Below are positions 19,940-28,671 of a DNA stretch of 64,000 nt, one piece after another (position 1 is the first letter of the stretch; the number at the start of each line of letters is the position of its first letter). The notes under the pieces were generated by a model. That model was given only the letters and a program-made list of their open reading frames with translations. It searched no databases and was not told the origin of the DNA. This stretch comes from Leptospiraceae bacterium. GTDB taxonomy: Bacteria > Spirochaetota > Leptospiria > Leptospirales > Leptospiraceae. The stretch spans positions 248,001-312,000 of the forward strand of contig JADJFV010000005.1 in assembly GCA_016708435.1 (NCBI GenBank), in the 5' to 3' direction. Made by a program: the position numbers and the translations under genes.

Positions 19940-20740
19940 GTGTTATCCACATTAGAGCTAACGCGTTATTCTAGAAATATCTTACTATCCGAGGTAGGAA
20001 GAAAAGGACAGGAGAAATTAAAAGACTCAATGGTTACAGTAGTAGGAGCAGGGGGGCTTGGAAGTCCCGTCTTATACTACTTAGCCGCTGCGGGAGTAGG
20101 AGCAATTCAAATCATTGACTCTGATAAAGTTGATCTTACCAATCTACAACGCCAGATTCTTTACAACACTTCATCGGTTAATAAGGATAAGGCGGAAGAA
20201 GCGGAGTCGGTATTGCGGAGTCTAAATCCCAATTTGAGCATTCTTTCGCAAAATGCGAGATTAACCGCTTCCAATATAGAAGGAATTTTTCAGGGCTCCA
20301 ATTTAATCATTGAAGGATCTGATAATTTTGAAACAAAGTTCTTAGTAAACGATGCCTGTCATTTTTTAAATATCCCTCTTATCCTTGCGGGTATTCTGAG
20401 ATTTGAAGGACAGGTCATAGGAATTCTACCAAAGCAAACTTCTTGCTATAGATGTATCTTTCATTCTCCGCCGGATGCAGACAGTGTCCCCAATTGCGGC
20501 GAAGCAGGAGTAATCGGTAGTGTCGCGGGCATCATTGGCTCTATACAAGTAACGGAGTCTATTAAATTCTTACTCGGTCAAGAGCAGGGGCTATTTGGTA
20601 GTATCCTTTCAGTGGATGCAAAGACAATGGAGTTTAGAAAAATTTCCATCCCCAAAAACAAAGCCTGTCCTCTCTGCGGAGAAAATCCAAGTATTACAAA
20701 GATTGAAGACATTGTATTAAAGACTTGTGATTGGGAATAA
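19940..20740 (+). CDS. HesA/MoeB/ThiF-family E1-like adenylyltransferase
   Basis: The 266-residue enzyme adenylates the C-terminus of a small sulfur-carrier protein (MoaD or ThiS type). It has the nucleotide-binding motif VVGAGGLGSPV near residue 35, the Asp of IIDSDKVDLTNLQRQ, and zinc ligands in CYRCIF and CPLCGE. The SVAGIIGSIQVTESIK helix is typical of the family. The start is GTG at 19940, three bases after the previous stop. MoeB and ThiF cannot be told apart reliably here, because no carrier-protein gene or other molybdopterin or thiamine gene is adjacent. Confidence 0.85.
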   Translation: MLSTLELTRYSRNILLSEVGRKGQEKLKDSMVTVVGAGGLGSPVLYYLAAAGVGAIQIIDSDKVDLTNLQRQILYNTSSVNKDKAEEAESVLRSLNPNLSILSQNARLTASNIEGIFQGSNLIIEGSDNFETKFLVNDACHFLNIPLILAGILRFEGQVIGILPKQTSCYRCIFHSPPDADSVPNCGEAGVIGSVAGIIGSIQVTESIKFLLGQEQGLFGSILSVDAKTMEFRKISIPKNKACPLCGENPSITKIEDIVLKTCDWE

Positions 20741-20760
20741 AGATTTGCCAAGCTTCGATA

Positions 20761-20789
20761 AACTCTGGACAGACGCTAAGCCCAGAGTT
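20761..20789 (+). terminator. Hairpin after the MoeB/ThiF-type gene
   Basis: AACTCTGG and CCAGAGTT form an 8-bp perfect stem with a 13-base loop, 20 bp after the stop codon. There is no clear T run, so it may be a terminator or an intergenic palindrome. The sequence cgcaaagacgctaagcagca near 20,838 resembles another dispersed repeat. Confidence 0.35.
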
Positions 20790-20941
20790 AGAGATAATTT
20801 TGGCATTGCATTCGAAAGAGCTTGGAAAATATCTCGCAAAGACGCTAAGCAGCAAAGGTGAATCCTTCCTAAATACAAACCGCATTTAATCCATTTCCTT
20901 CTTTACAAAGAGCAGAAAATGTGATAAAAAGAAATTAACTT

Positions 20942-21402
20942 ATGAAAACATTTCGAGTTATGATTGCTGGCTTTATCTTTTGCCTTTTTTTACAGAGAGT
21001 TGTTCTTCTGTGATTCAGGGAGAAATCATTGCAAGGGGAAATCCAACTGGAGATTTTATTCTGAATCCAACGGGCTGCTATTCGGGAGCGAGAATGCAAT
21101 TTTACGGAATCATTCTTACGCAAACAGAAAACAAAGGACTTGTTTTAACTGGTATCATTGATCCAATCAGAGGTAAGTTAATTAAATTGAGACTTCCCGA
21201 TTCCTGTCAATCGGATGATTACGATGACTGCAAAGAGATTTTTATTTCAAAAGAATCTTGCAGTGTGTATAAAATTAAAATAGAACCAACAAATGTGATG
21301 GTAAATAAAGTTCGTGCGTTAAGAGGCAAATTGGAATTAGACTGTAAATTCCAAGAAGGCGGAAGCATAAAGGGAAAAATTGAATTTGACTACTGTCATT
21401 AA
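20942..21402 (+). pseudogene. Small lipoprotein gene, frameshifted in a T7 tract
   Basis: The ATG at 20942 encodes a signal peptide (MKTFRVMIAGFIFCLF) but meets a stop after 23 codons. The rest of the protein (TESCSSVIQGEIIARG onward) is in another frame and open to 21402. The tract at 20985-20991 has seven T residues. An eighth T would join the signal to FFTESCSS, giving a normal lipobox and a protein of about 153 residues. The mature part has six or more Cys residues and no recognised domain. It may be a sequencing error, a phase-variable lipoprotein or a fresh pseudogene. A WG-repeat lipoprotein follows 24 bp downstream. Confidence 0.65.
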
Positions 21403-21426
21403 AATTGATTATGAGGGTTTAAAACT

Positions 21427-22716
21427 ATGAAACTGTTTAATAAAATGATTCTAATCTCTTTTCTTTTTTTAAATATCCGATGCACAATCTTTGAAATTAT
21501 TTTTAGCCCAAAAAGCGAAGGAAAAGTTCTATTTGGTTATATGGATAAAAAAGGAAAAGAAACAATTCCTCCCAAATACAAAAAGGCTCATCCATTCAAA
21601 GAGGATTTAGCAAATGTAAAATATGAAAATAATCTCTGGGGATTTATTGATAAGAAAGACAATCGTGTGATTGAAGCAAATTACTTTGATGCAAAGGAAT
21701 TCTCAGAAGGCTTAGCTGCGGTTAAGGTAAATGATGCTTATTCGGCAAAGAACTGGGGTTATGTCAACAAGACGGGGGAGATGGTGATTAGCCCTTCTTT
21801 TTATTCTGCTGGAGAATTTAGAAATGGAATTGCGCGTGTTACGTTAGAATATACAAAAAGATCCGGTTTCGCAAATCATTTACACGGATATATAAACAAA
21901 GAAGGAAAAATCATTGCGACTGATAAAGATAGAACCACTTCGTTAGAAAGGGATAATCATTCTTATGCGGATGGATTGTTACCGGTAAAGACTCCCGACG
22001 GATGGGGCTTCCAAAATCTAGCGGGCGAGATGATTACAAAAGACAGCTACTATGAAATACGTAGTTTTTCAGAAGGCATGGCGGCTGTAGCGGTTAATAT
22101 TGATAGTCCAGATACTCTAAAGAAATTCTCAGACCTAATAGGTGGAGTGCCTGGAAGTGTAATCAGTGTAGTGTCTGGAACAAATACTGTTATCCTCTGG
22201 GGCTATATAAACACCTCAGGGAAAATGGTGATTCCTTTTACTTATTTGCAAGTGACTCCGTTTACAAATGGATTTGCCGTGGTCAATAATTTGAAAGTAG
22301 ATCCTATAAGTAAGAGTGGATATTTTTTTATCAATAAAAAAGGAGAGAATCAATACAATTCGAGCTTTGAGTTCGCTAAGGGTTTTTCTAGCGGACTTGC
22401 CTGCGTTACGTCTATTTCAGACGAAAGAGGAAATACAAAGTCTTACTATATAAATCCCACCGGTAAAAAGGCATTAGACTCAGTCGATGGAAGAGAGCTT
22501 TTTAGTTGCGAGCCTTTTAGCGATGGAGTTGCCTTTATTCGAACCAGTGAAACTTTCCAAAAAGATCAAAATTCATTTGCCGAGTTCACTTATAGAGAGG
22601 GTTACATTGACAATAAGGGTAATCCTATTTATCCGCTCTCCATACAAAAAGACTTTGATGGACTTAGAACTTTCTCCAATGGAATGGCTATGTTCAATCG
22701 GTATTTTAAAAATTAG
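21427..22716 (+). CDS. WG-repeat lipoprotein
   Basis: The 429-residue protein has a signal ending in a lipobox-like LNIRC and then about eight copies of the WG/KWG repeat, each of the form WGFIDKKDNRVIEANYFDAKEFSEGLAAV. These repeats form beta-rich structures of unknown biochemical role, usually on the surface or in the periplasm. Clear copies begin near residues 38, 76, 115, 155, 190, 255 and 300. It is the second gene of a pair with the frameshifted small lipoprotein. No enzyme motif is visible. Confidence 0.82.
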   Translation: MKLFNKMILISFLFLNIRCTIFEIIFSPKSEGKVLFGYMDKKGKETIPPKYKKAHPFKEDLANVKYENNLWGFIDKKDNRVIEANYFDAKEFSEGLAAVKVNDAYSAKNWGYVNKTGEMVISPSFYSAGEFRNGIARVTLEYTKRSGFANHLHGYINKEGKIIATDKDRTTSLERDNHSYADGLLPVKTPDGWGFQNLAGEMITKDSYYEIRSFSEGMAAVAVNIDSPDTLKKFSDLIGGVPGSVISVVSGTNTVILWGYINTSGKMVIPFTYLQVTPFTNGFAVVNNLKVDPISKSGYFFINKKGENQYNSSFEFAKGFSSGLACVTSISDERGNTKSYYINPTGKKALDSVDGRELFSCEPFSDGVAFIRTSETFQKDQNSFAEFTYREGYIDNKGNPIYPLSIQKDFDGLRTFSNGMAMFNRYFKN

Positions 22717-23228
22717 AATAGAATTAAAACGATTACCACCGGTGAATACTGATACAAGATACGATAGTTTTTAAATATGTGCAGTTTCGCTAAGCAATAG
22801 CTCTGATAATATTTTGATTTAGGATGATTCCTTTTAACAGAGCGACTAATACTGGTTAGTCGAAATAACAAAAAAATACAACGCTCGAATTCAAATTATT
22901 ATATCTAAAAAATCTCTCTGTGTATTCTTGCCTCAGCGCCAAATGCATTTTTTAAAAACCTTTGAATTCGAATAGCCTTGGTATATACTTGAGTAAATAG
23001 AGTATAGTTTTTGTGACTTTTTGAAAAACAGCAAAAACAAAGGGATTTTTGACGAAAACGGAAAAATCCGAAAATTGTAAAAAAACTTAAAATCTACCTA
23101 AAATTGAGTATATACAAAAATCGCCGTCTTTAAAAAAATGGCATGAAACGTTAGGCGATATATGTAAAAAAAGTAAATTCCAGAAAAAATATATTGCCTA
23201 TATATTCCGAATTATTTTTTTTAAAATT
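22717..23228. other. 512-bp AT-rich intergenic region
   Basis: No credible gene is seen. Positions 22,727-22,768 hold a fragment of the dispersed repeat (gattaccaccggtgaatac..gatacgatag). A small hairpin cgactaa/ttagtcg lies near 22,842. Near 23,150-23,205 a loose inverted repeat pairs ttaggcgatatat with atatattgcctat, shortly before the next gene, and could be an operator or part of a promoter. Confidence 0.5.
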
Positions 23229-24299
23229 ATGAAATCAAATGGTCAAAAATTAGAAATTAAGGGTAAAACGTTAGTTGGTAAATCATATCTCAAATCTTCA
23301 AAGTTTCTTGGATTGAGCTTGTTGGTCTATTTGCTATTAGCTGCTTCTAGTCTATTTGCGCAGGCGAAGTTGCCTACACTGGCAGTGCTGAATTTTAAAT
23401 CAGATGGAAGTTTAAAAGAAGCACAGCTTCAATCTATCAGCGAGAAAGTGAGCAGTGGGATTGGAAAACAGGGAAGGTATACAGTTTTAGATAGAGGCTC
23501 TACGAAAGAACGGTTAAAAGAAATAGCCGATCAGCAGTTGGGACTTTATGATGAAATCAAAATCACGGATGCGACTAAAAAACTAGGTGCAGAAAAGATT
23601 TTAGTGGGAAGTGTTACGAAGTTTAACACGGCGTATTCGATATCCGCTAAAATTATAGATGTAGGAAGCGGGAAAATTGACAACGAACAAACCGAAACAA
23701 TTGAGTCTCTAGATAAAATATCAGATGGCGTAGAGTCGATCGTAAAGAAATTCAGCAGACAATCCGTGGTTGTGACTAAGAAGGGAATGTTGTGGCGATC
23801 TGCTATTATCCCCGGTTGGGGTCAGTTGTATAGCGGGATTGCGGTGGACAATAGAAGAGAAAGAATCAAAGGACTTTCTTTTATGGGTGCGGGATTTCTT
23901 TTTGGAGCAGGTCTACTCGTAGCAAATGCAAACTATCAAAGCGCAAAATCAGACGTAGCCTCAAAAGAGAGACTCGATACGCTCGTATTCATTGCTTCTG
24001 GAAATACATTTAATCCATTGGGATTGATTACCTATTCTCTGGCAAACAGTGCTTCTGGAAAGATGGATAGTGCGGCTAATACTGCTTCGCTTGCATCGGT
24101 GTTATTCATTGGAGTGTATGCGATTAACTTACTCGATGTTATCATATTTGGAGGACATGATGCTGTCGCAGGAGGTAACTCGCTCTTCAACACCAATCCC
24201 TATGCCAAGACAGACGGGTTTAAGCTCAACACCTATTCCAACTACCAAAACGGAAATTGGAACAGAGAAGTAAATATCAAATACGATTTTAATTTTTAA
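23229..24299 (+). CDS. CsgG/LpoB-like N-terminal domain plus DUF5683-like membrane domain
   Basis: The 356-residue protein has a long basic N-terminus and a signal or anchor helix ending in SSLFAQA. Residues 48-170 resemble the CsgG/LpoB-type fold (LAVLNFKSDG.., YTVLDRGSTKERLKEI, LGAEKILVGSVTKF), which is found in outer-membrane export and cell-wall synthase activators. From residue 190 the pattern SAIIPGWGQLYSG and several hydrophobic segments resemble the DUF5683/TM2-like family. It is probably an envelope protein. The next gene starts 11 bp downstream with a good Shine-Dalgarno site (GGAG), so the two form an operon. No exact function can be named. Confidence 0.65.
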   Translation: MKSNGQKLEIKGKTLVGKSYLKSSKFLGLSLLVYLLLAASSLFAQAKLPTLAVLNFKSDGSLKEAQLQSISEKVSSGIGKQGRYTVLDRGSTKERLKEIADQQLGLYDEIKITDATKKLGAEKILVGSVTKFNTAYSISAKIIDVGSGKIDNEQTETIESLDKISDGVESIVKKFSRQSVVVTKKGMLWRSAIIPGWGQLYSGIAVDNRRERIKGLSFMGAGFLFGAGLLVANANYQSAKSDVASKERLDTLVFIASGNTFNPLGLITYSLANSASGKMDSAANTASLASVLFIGVYAINLLDVIIFGGHDAVAGGNSLFNTNPYAKTDGFKLNTYSNYQNGNWNREVNIKYDFNF

Positions 24300-24310
24300 A
24301 GGAGAATAGA

Positions 24311-24856
24311 ATGAATAATAAAAAGGATTTTAAAACAGTCACCTCGAACAGCTTCCTCGTGAGTGTATGCATCTTAGGACTATTCGCATTTGCTGTAACT
24401 GGTTGCGATTACAAAAGCTCAAATACTTCTAGCTTGCTGGGGAAAGCAATTCTGAATTTCCAACGCGGATTGAACTCTGTGAGGACTGTTGGAATAACAG
24501 TGACATGTGATACAGATACTCCCGCGATTTCGACAAAGAAAATCAGCGGAAAAATAAAGGACACCAGCTCTTTAGTAAACATTCCAAACGCGAGAATTTC
24601 AACGGATACAGCTTCTTCGCTTGTAACACTGAGCGATGAAGCAGGTAGTTTTAGCATTGCTGGAATTGAATCGACTACAACGGATGTCACAGTAGGCGTA
24701 ACGGCTACTGGCTATGATACGCTGAGCCAAAAAATAAAACTTACCTGCCAAAATTCCGTTGTAACGATTCTCATCAGTAAAGTAACAATAGCCGCTGCCG
24801 GAGTCAATGCAATGACAATGGATAATTCTAAATTGGATGATGGAAATATTCAGTAG
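24311..24856 (+). CDS. Lipoprotein with carboxypeptidase-regulatory-like domain
   Basis: The 181-residue product has a signal peptide with lipobox AVTGC (Cys near residue 32). Residues 75-160 form a beta-sandwich of the carboxypeptidase-regulatory type (ISGKIKDTSSLVNIPNARI, VTLSDEAGSFSIAGIE). A GGAGAA site precedes the ATG. It sits between the CsgG/LpoB-like gene and the tail-fibre-like gene. It is probably a surface lipoprotein; no partner is evident. Confidence 0.7.
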   Translation: MNNKKDFKTVTSNSFLVSVCILGLFAFAVTGCDYKSSNTSSLLGKAILNFQRGLNSVRTVGITVTCDTDTPAISTKKISGKIKDTSSLVNIPNARISTDTASSLVTLSDEAGSFSIAGIESTTTDVTVGVTATGYDTLSQKIKLTCQNSVVTILISKVTIAAAGVNAMTMDNSKLDDGNIQ

Positions 24857-24863
24857 GGGTAAG

Positions 24864-24957
24864 AATCCCCCTCTTTCCCTCTTTAGCAAGGGAGACGCCA
24901 GTTCTAAGTGCGGCTTAGAGCAATTACCCCCTTGCCAAAGGGGGGCTAGGGGGGATT
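24864..24957. repeat. Inverted-repeat element, MITE-like
   Basis: The ends aatccccctctttccctc and ggggggctaggggggatt are imperfect inverted repeats of about 31 bp with several mismatches, separated by a short centre. The element lies between two same-strand genes and resembles small non-autonomous intergenic repeats. It may also act as a hairpin that attenuates read-through into the tail-fibre-like gene. Confidence 0.5.
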
Positions 24958-25002
24958 CGAAATGCACCAAAGCAAACTGATAACACACTATGGAGAATAC
25001 CA

Positions 25003-26457
25003 ATGAAACAAAACAACCAACCTATAAAGGATAATGATATGAATAAACAAAACACCACCACCACAATCGTAAGGACAATTCGTGAATTGCCTCTACGGAT
25101 CGTTCGTAATGGAATGCTCCTCGCTATCGGCTTCTTCGGCACAACAATATTAGCCGTTGCAATATCCGGCACGATTAAAACATGGACAACAGGCGAAGTG
25201 TTAAAGAGCGCTGATTTGAATACTACGATTGCGAGTCTACAAACGGCTATTCAGAATATACCCAATTGGACGAAAGCGGCTAATGGGAATGATGCGTATT
25301 ATACAGCGGGGAATGTGGGGATAGGGACTGCGAGTCCGAGTGCAGCGTTAAACATATATTCAACGATAGATAATGCGGGGATATTGGCAGAAACAACGAG
25401 CACAACGAAAGTTGCGAGACTACAGTTAAAATCAGATTCAAGAAATTGGGGGCTATCCGTAGAAGGATCTGGCTTATCGAATAATGGGAAATTTAATGTT
25501 TATGACTACACTGCCTCACAATATAGAATGTCTATTGATACATCAGGCAATGTTGGGATTGGGACGACGAGTCCGGTGGCTAAGTTGGATGTAAATGCTA
25601 CTACATTAAGCGGAGCAGGAATGAAAATTACACTTGCCGGTGGTAATCAAAATTATCTTCAATTGAATAGCGGTGCAGATGGTAACGCTGCATGGGGACT
25701 AAATGATAATGTGAGTAGAGATTTAGTGTTTTACAGATACAATAGCTCTGGTACTTATTTAGATGGTCCACTAAGAATTTCAAATGCAACAGGTGCAGTT
25801 ACGGTAACAGGTGCACTTTCCAAAGGCTCCGGCACATTCGATATAGCTCATCCTGATCCATCGATGCCGAAGAATGCAAGACTCAGACATTCGTTTGTAG
25901 AGTCACCGACAGCGGGAGATAATATCTATCGTTGGCAAATCAAAGTTATGCGCGAAAATGGAAAGTTCTTTATCAAACTTCCAAAATACTGGACACATTT
26001 GAATACAAATCCAATGGTATGGGTTTCCTCTGCCGAGCAACCAGCGGCATCATTCGGTTATGTGGATATGACACAGGAAAAAGTAATTGTGCAAGCGGAT
26101 AGAGTAGGGACATACAATGTTTTGCTGCTAGGAACTAGAAAAGATTCCCTAGCGACAAACAATTGGAAAGAGTTAGGCATGGAATATATTTCAAAAGGAA
26201 TAGGCGAAGCCGAAAAAATTCTTTCTTATAATGCACAACCTGAATTCGGAGAAGAGCCACAAGAGCAAAAGTCCCTTCGACTCCGCTCAGGGAACGACCA
26301 ACAAGCGGCTAATGAGAAGAAGCTTCTTGCGTTGGAAGAATCAAATCAAAAGTTAATAGAGGATAACAAGAGATTGCGCGATGATATGGCGCGGTTGCGT
26401 GGAACGTTGGAAGATCGTCTTCGTGCGATAGAGAATACGCAGATGGCAAAAAAATAA
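25003..26457 (+). CDS. Tail-fibre-like mosaic surface protein, copy 1
   Basis: The 484-residue protein starts with a basic segment and a hydrophobic helix (LLAIGFFGTTILAVAISG), then a conserved block (TIKTWTTGEVLKSADLNTTI, NWTKAANGNDAYYTAGNVGIGT) nearly identical to copy 2 at 26,897. The middle has GNVGIGTTSP repeats typical of tail-fibre-like beta-helical proteins. Residues 280-400 are a unique domain absent from copy 2. The last 50 residues form a coiled coil (KKLLALEESNQKL..RLRAIENTQMAKK) again shared with copy 2. Constant ends and a variable middle suggest recombination. No head, tail or lysis genes are nearby, so this is a cell-surface or appendage protein rather than part of a prophage. 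GGAG precedes the start. Confidence 0.72.
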   Translation: MKQNNQPIKDNDMNKQNTTTTIVRTIRELPLRIVRNGMLLAIGFFGTTILAVAISGTIKTWTTGEVLKSADLNTTIASLQTAIQNIPNWTKAANGNDAYYTAGNVGIGTASPSAALNIYSTIDNAGILAETTSTTKVARLQLKSDSRNWGLSVEGSGLSNNGKFNVYDYTASQYRMSIDTSGNVGIGTTSPVAKLDVNATTLSGAGMKITLAGGNQNYLQLNSGADGNAAWGLNDNVSRDLVFYRYNSSGTYLDGPLRISNATGAVTVTGALSKGSGTFDIAHPDPSMPKNARLRHSFVESPTAGDNIYRWQIKVMRENGKFFIKLPKYWTHLNTNPMVWVSSAEQPAASFGYVDMTQEKVIVQADRVGTYNVLLLGTRKDSLATNNWKELGMEYISKGIGEAEKILSYNAQPEFGEEPQEQKSLRLRSGNDQQAANEKKLLALEESNQKLIEDNKRLRDDMARLRGTLEDRLRAIENTQMAKK

Positions 26458-26522
26458 TTAGGAATGCGGAATTAGGAATGTTAGTCTACAAAAGTTCTGT
26501 TCGAAGTTGCCAGATTTCTGGG

Positions 26523-26816
26523 TTACGGCTTGTGTGGATAATAGCGAAAATCCGCAGATTTCCAATTGTGCTTTTTATAAAGTCTTTGTTTCACATCTTC
26601 CCAGGAGGACAAGGCTTTAGGATTAGATTCCATAAGAGCAAGTCGTTTATCAATAAATTCTTTTCCTTTGTCGGAGAGTTTGAATTGATTAGCCGTATCA
26701 GAGATAGAAGTTTCAGCTTTATATTTATGAAGGAGAAAACTGACAAAGTCAAAAATCTCCTGCCTAGCAATAGGTGGGAGACTACTTATATTTTCTAAAA
26801 GAAGTTCAGAAGACAT
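26523..26816 (-). CDS. DUF2281-like putative antitoxin, orphan
   Basis: The start ATG at 26816 gives a 97-residue protein. Its N-terminus (LLLENISSLPPIARQEIFDFVSFLL) matches the DUF2281 pattern. Its C-terminus (LMESNPKALSSWEDVKQRLYKK) resembles addiction-module proteins that pair with ParE-type toxins. No toxin gene follows: only 65 bp separate its stop from the end of the tail-fibre-like gene. It is therefore an orphan antitoxin or a stand-alone regulator. Confidence 0.6.
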   Translation of the reverse strand: MSSELLLENISSLPPIARQEIFDFVSFLLHKYKAETSISDTANQFKLSDKGKEFIDKRLALMESNPKALSSWEDVKQRLYKKHNWKSADFRYYPHKP

Positions 26817-26847
26817 ACTGAAAACAGTTAAGTCATTTGTATTAAAT

Positions 26848-26912
26848 GTCAAGCGAAAAAAGACAATGCATTACAACACAATATAGGAGAAACAAAATGA
26901 GAGAATATTTAA
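26848..26912 (+). repeat. 65-bp direct repeat, copy 1
   Basis: This block spans the ribosome site and first codons of tail-fibre-like copy 2 and recurs at 28,672-28,736 with a single T/C difference. The pair brackets an 1,824-bp unit holding the tail-fibre-like gene and the HigBA remnant. It marks a tandem duplication boundary or a recombination site. Confidence 0.85.
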
Positions 26913-28159
26913 CAAGAAAAATTTACGGAGGAGTAGTCTTCGCCCTTGCAATCTTCGGCACAACAATATTAGCCGTTGCGATATCGGGCACGATTAAAAC
27001 ATGGACAACAGGCGAAGTATTAAAGAGTGCGGATTTGAATACAACGATTACGAGTTTGAAGACTGCGATAGAGGGAATTCCCAACTGGACGAAAGCGGCT
27101 AACGGCAATGATGCATATTATACAGCGGGGAATGTGGGGATTGGGACTAGTGCGCCAGCGAATACTTTGGATGTTGGGGGCTCTCTATCCGTAACAGGGG
27201 GAAGCAGTTCCTATTTACAATTTATCAATCCAAATGTGAGTGCTAGTTTAAAGTCATGGAGGATTTCAAATCAAGGGGGAAATGGTGACTTATATTTTGA
27301 CAAATATGCAGATAGTTCAACTTATCTTAGAACTTCAATGTTTATAGCTGGGAATACTGGCAATGTGGGGATTGGGACAACGAGTCCGAGTTACCCTCTT
27401 CAAATTAGTGGTGACATTAGCGTAACAAATAATGGTGTTTTACGTTTTGGCAGTGCTGGAGCAGTCGGTTTTACTAGTGGAACCAATGTTCTCTCTATTG
27501 GAGGCGGAGTTACAGGAAGAGTAGTAATATGTAACGGGAATGCTAGTTCTTGCGATACTGGAATAAATGTAATAAACTCAGGTGGAGCTAATTTTGTAGG
27601 TATTGGCACCACAACCCCCTCACAATTATTAACAGTCAACGGTACCGCCGGAAACAGCACAGGAGTCTGGGTAAATAACTCTGACGAGCGGCTAAAGAAG
27701 AATATCCAACCACTTGGGAATTTTCTAGAGAAGCTAACAGAATTGCGCCCCGTTACGTTTGAATGGAAAGACCCGAAGAAATTAAACGCCAAAGAAGGAA
27801 AGCATATTGGATTTATTGCGCAGGAAGTAGAGAAAGTATTTCCTTATTGGGTGGATACTGATAAGGATGGAATGAAGTGGTTATCTATGGAAGGGGTTAA
27901 TGCGGCTTTTGTGCAGTCATTCAAAGAAGTTGCGTTTCGACTCCGCTCAACGAGCGACTCTGTCAGTGTAGTTACTCAGAAGATTGAATTTCTCGAAAAA
28001 GAAAAAGCGGCTAATGAGAAAAAGCTTCTTGCGTTGGAAGAGGATAACAAGAGATTGCGCGATACGGTAGAGACGTTGCGCGCAACGTCTCTACGGACAT
28101 CACAACAACTAGAAGACCGTCTTCGTGCAATTGAGAATACGCAGATGGCAAAGAAATAA
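26897..28159 (+). CDS. Tail-fibre-like mosaic surface protein with S74 chaperone domain, copy 2
   Basis: The preferred start is ATG 26897, which has AGGAG about 8 bases upstream; an in-frame ATG at 26846 lacks one. The roughly 420-residue protein repeats the copy 1 N-terminal block (helix FGTTILAVAISG, then TIKTWTTGEVLKSADL, then AGNVGIGT). The middle has GNVGIGTTSPS repeats. Near residue 260 there is an intramolecular chaperone of the S74/endosialidase type (SDERLKKNIQPL, GFIAQEVEKVFP), which normally trimerises fibres and cleaves itself off at the Ser of the SDE motif. The C-terminal coiled coil is shared with copy 1 but contains an extra in-frame palindrome at 28,067. It is probably a trimeric surface fibre. 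Confidence 0.75.
   Translation: MREYLTRKIYGGVVFALAIFGTTILAVAISGTIKTWTTGEVLKSADLNTTITSLKTAIEGIPNWTKAANGNDAYYTAGNVGIGTSAPANTLDVGGSLSVTGGSSSYLQFINPNVSASLKSWRISNQGGNGDLYFDKYADSSTYLRTSMFIAGNTGNVGIGTTSPSYPLQISGDISVTNNGVLRFGSAGAVGFTSGTNVLSIGGGVTGRVVICNGNASSCDTGINVINSGGANFVGIGTTTPSQLLTVNGTAGNSTGVWVNNSDERLKKNIQPLGNFLEKLTELRPVTFEWKDPKKLNAKEGKHIGFIAQEVEKVFPYWVDTDKDGMKWLSMEGVNAAFVQSFKEVAFRLRSTSDSVSVVTQKIEFLEKEKAANEKKLLALEEDNKRLRDTVETLRATSLRTSQQLEDRLRAIENTQMAKK
28067..28094. repeat. 28-bp perfect palindrome inside coding sequence
   Basis: GTAGAGACGTTGCG and its exact complement form a 28-bp loop-free palindrome within the C-terminal coiled coil of tail-fibre-like copy 2. The corresponding site in copy 1 lacks it: RLRDDMARLRGTLEDRL there becomes a longer RLRDTVETLRATSLR..LEDRL. 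The reading frame is kept. Confidence 0.85.
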
Positions 28160-28175
28160 TTGAAAAAAAGGTTTA

Positions 28176-28472
28176 CTAGGCAACTTTTTTCAAAGGACGA
28201 ATGTTAAAATTTACTTTTTTCATTTTGTCCTTTGCCGTTTCTATATCAAAATGAGTTTGAAGCCCAAGCCAGAACTCAGGGGAGTTGCCAAAGAAAAAAG
28301 AAAGTCTGAGTGCCGTATCAACGGTAATCGATCGTTTGCCTTTGAGTATTTGGCTGATTCGAATGGGGGTAACTTTGATTTCCCTCGCAAGGACAGCCGC
28401 AGTAATTCCATAAGGAATGAGAAATTCTTCACTCAGAATTTCGCCGGGATGAATAGGTGGAATTTTTTTCAT
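28176..28472 (-). CDS. higA: HigA-family antitoxin (XRE helix-turn-helix)
   Basis: The 98-residue protein has the family start (IPPIHPGEILSEEFL) and a helix-turn-helix (AAVLAREIKVTPIRISQILKGKRSI), followed by the FGNSPEFWLGLQ segment typical of HigA. Antitoxins of this type bind HigB and repress their own promoter. The gene is convergent with the tail-fibre-like gene, 16 bp away. Its toxin partner immediately upstream on the minus strand is truncated, so this antitoxin may now act only as a repressor or as a decoy for a HigB elsewhere. Confidence 0.88.
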   Translation of the reverse strand: MKKIPPIHPGEILSEEFLIPYGITAAVLAREIKVTPIRISQILKGKRSITVDTALRLSFFFGNSPEFWLGLQTHFDIETAKDKMKKVNFNIRPLKKVA

Positions 28473-28641
28473 AATACTTACCTCGATTCCCCGGTGGAGA
28501 ATTTAAATCCGTTACATCTTTTGCAACGTCAATCAAAAGAAGTTTTTGATACATTAATCTTTGTAAAGAAGCGGGAAATTTTTTGGAGTAAGTTCTGCTC
28601 CATATTTTCTTTGTTTCTCTATCGAAGAAAGATTGTATCAC
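28429..28641 (-). pseudogene. higB: Truncated HigB toxin
   Basis: The first 53 residues (MIQSFFDRETKKIW .. LNSPPGNR) match the N-terminal half of a HigB/RelE-type toxin, which normally has about 92 residues. After GNR the sequence runs straight into the gap before higA and then overlaps higA out of frame. The usual second half (GDREGQYSIRINDQWRICF-like and VEIVDYH-like strands, which hold the catalytic residues) is missing. An internal deletion of roughly 110-120 bp that kept the higA start explains this. The toxin is very probably inactive. Confidence 0.75.
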
Positions 28642-28671
28642 TTTCTCAAAGTATCGAGAGACGATATTTTA

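Noticed and set aside
25003..28160. A prophage, suggested by tail-fibre-like proteins
   Set aside because: No capsid, terminase, portal, tail-tube, lysis or integrase genes are nearby, and the proteins have N-terminal membrane helices. A surface-fibre island is more likely.
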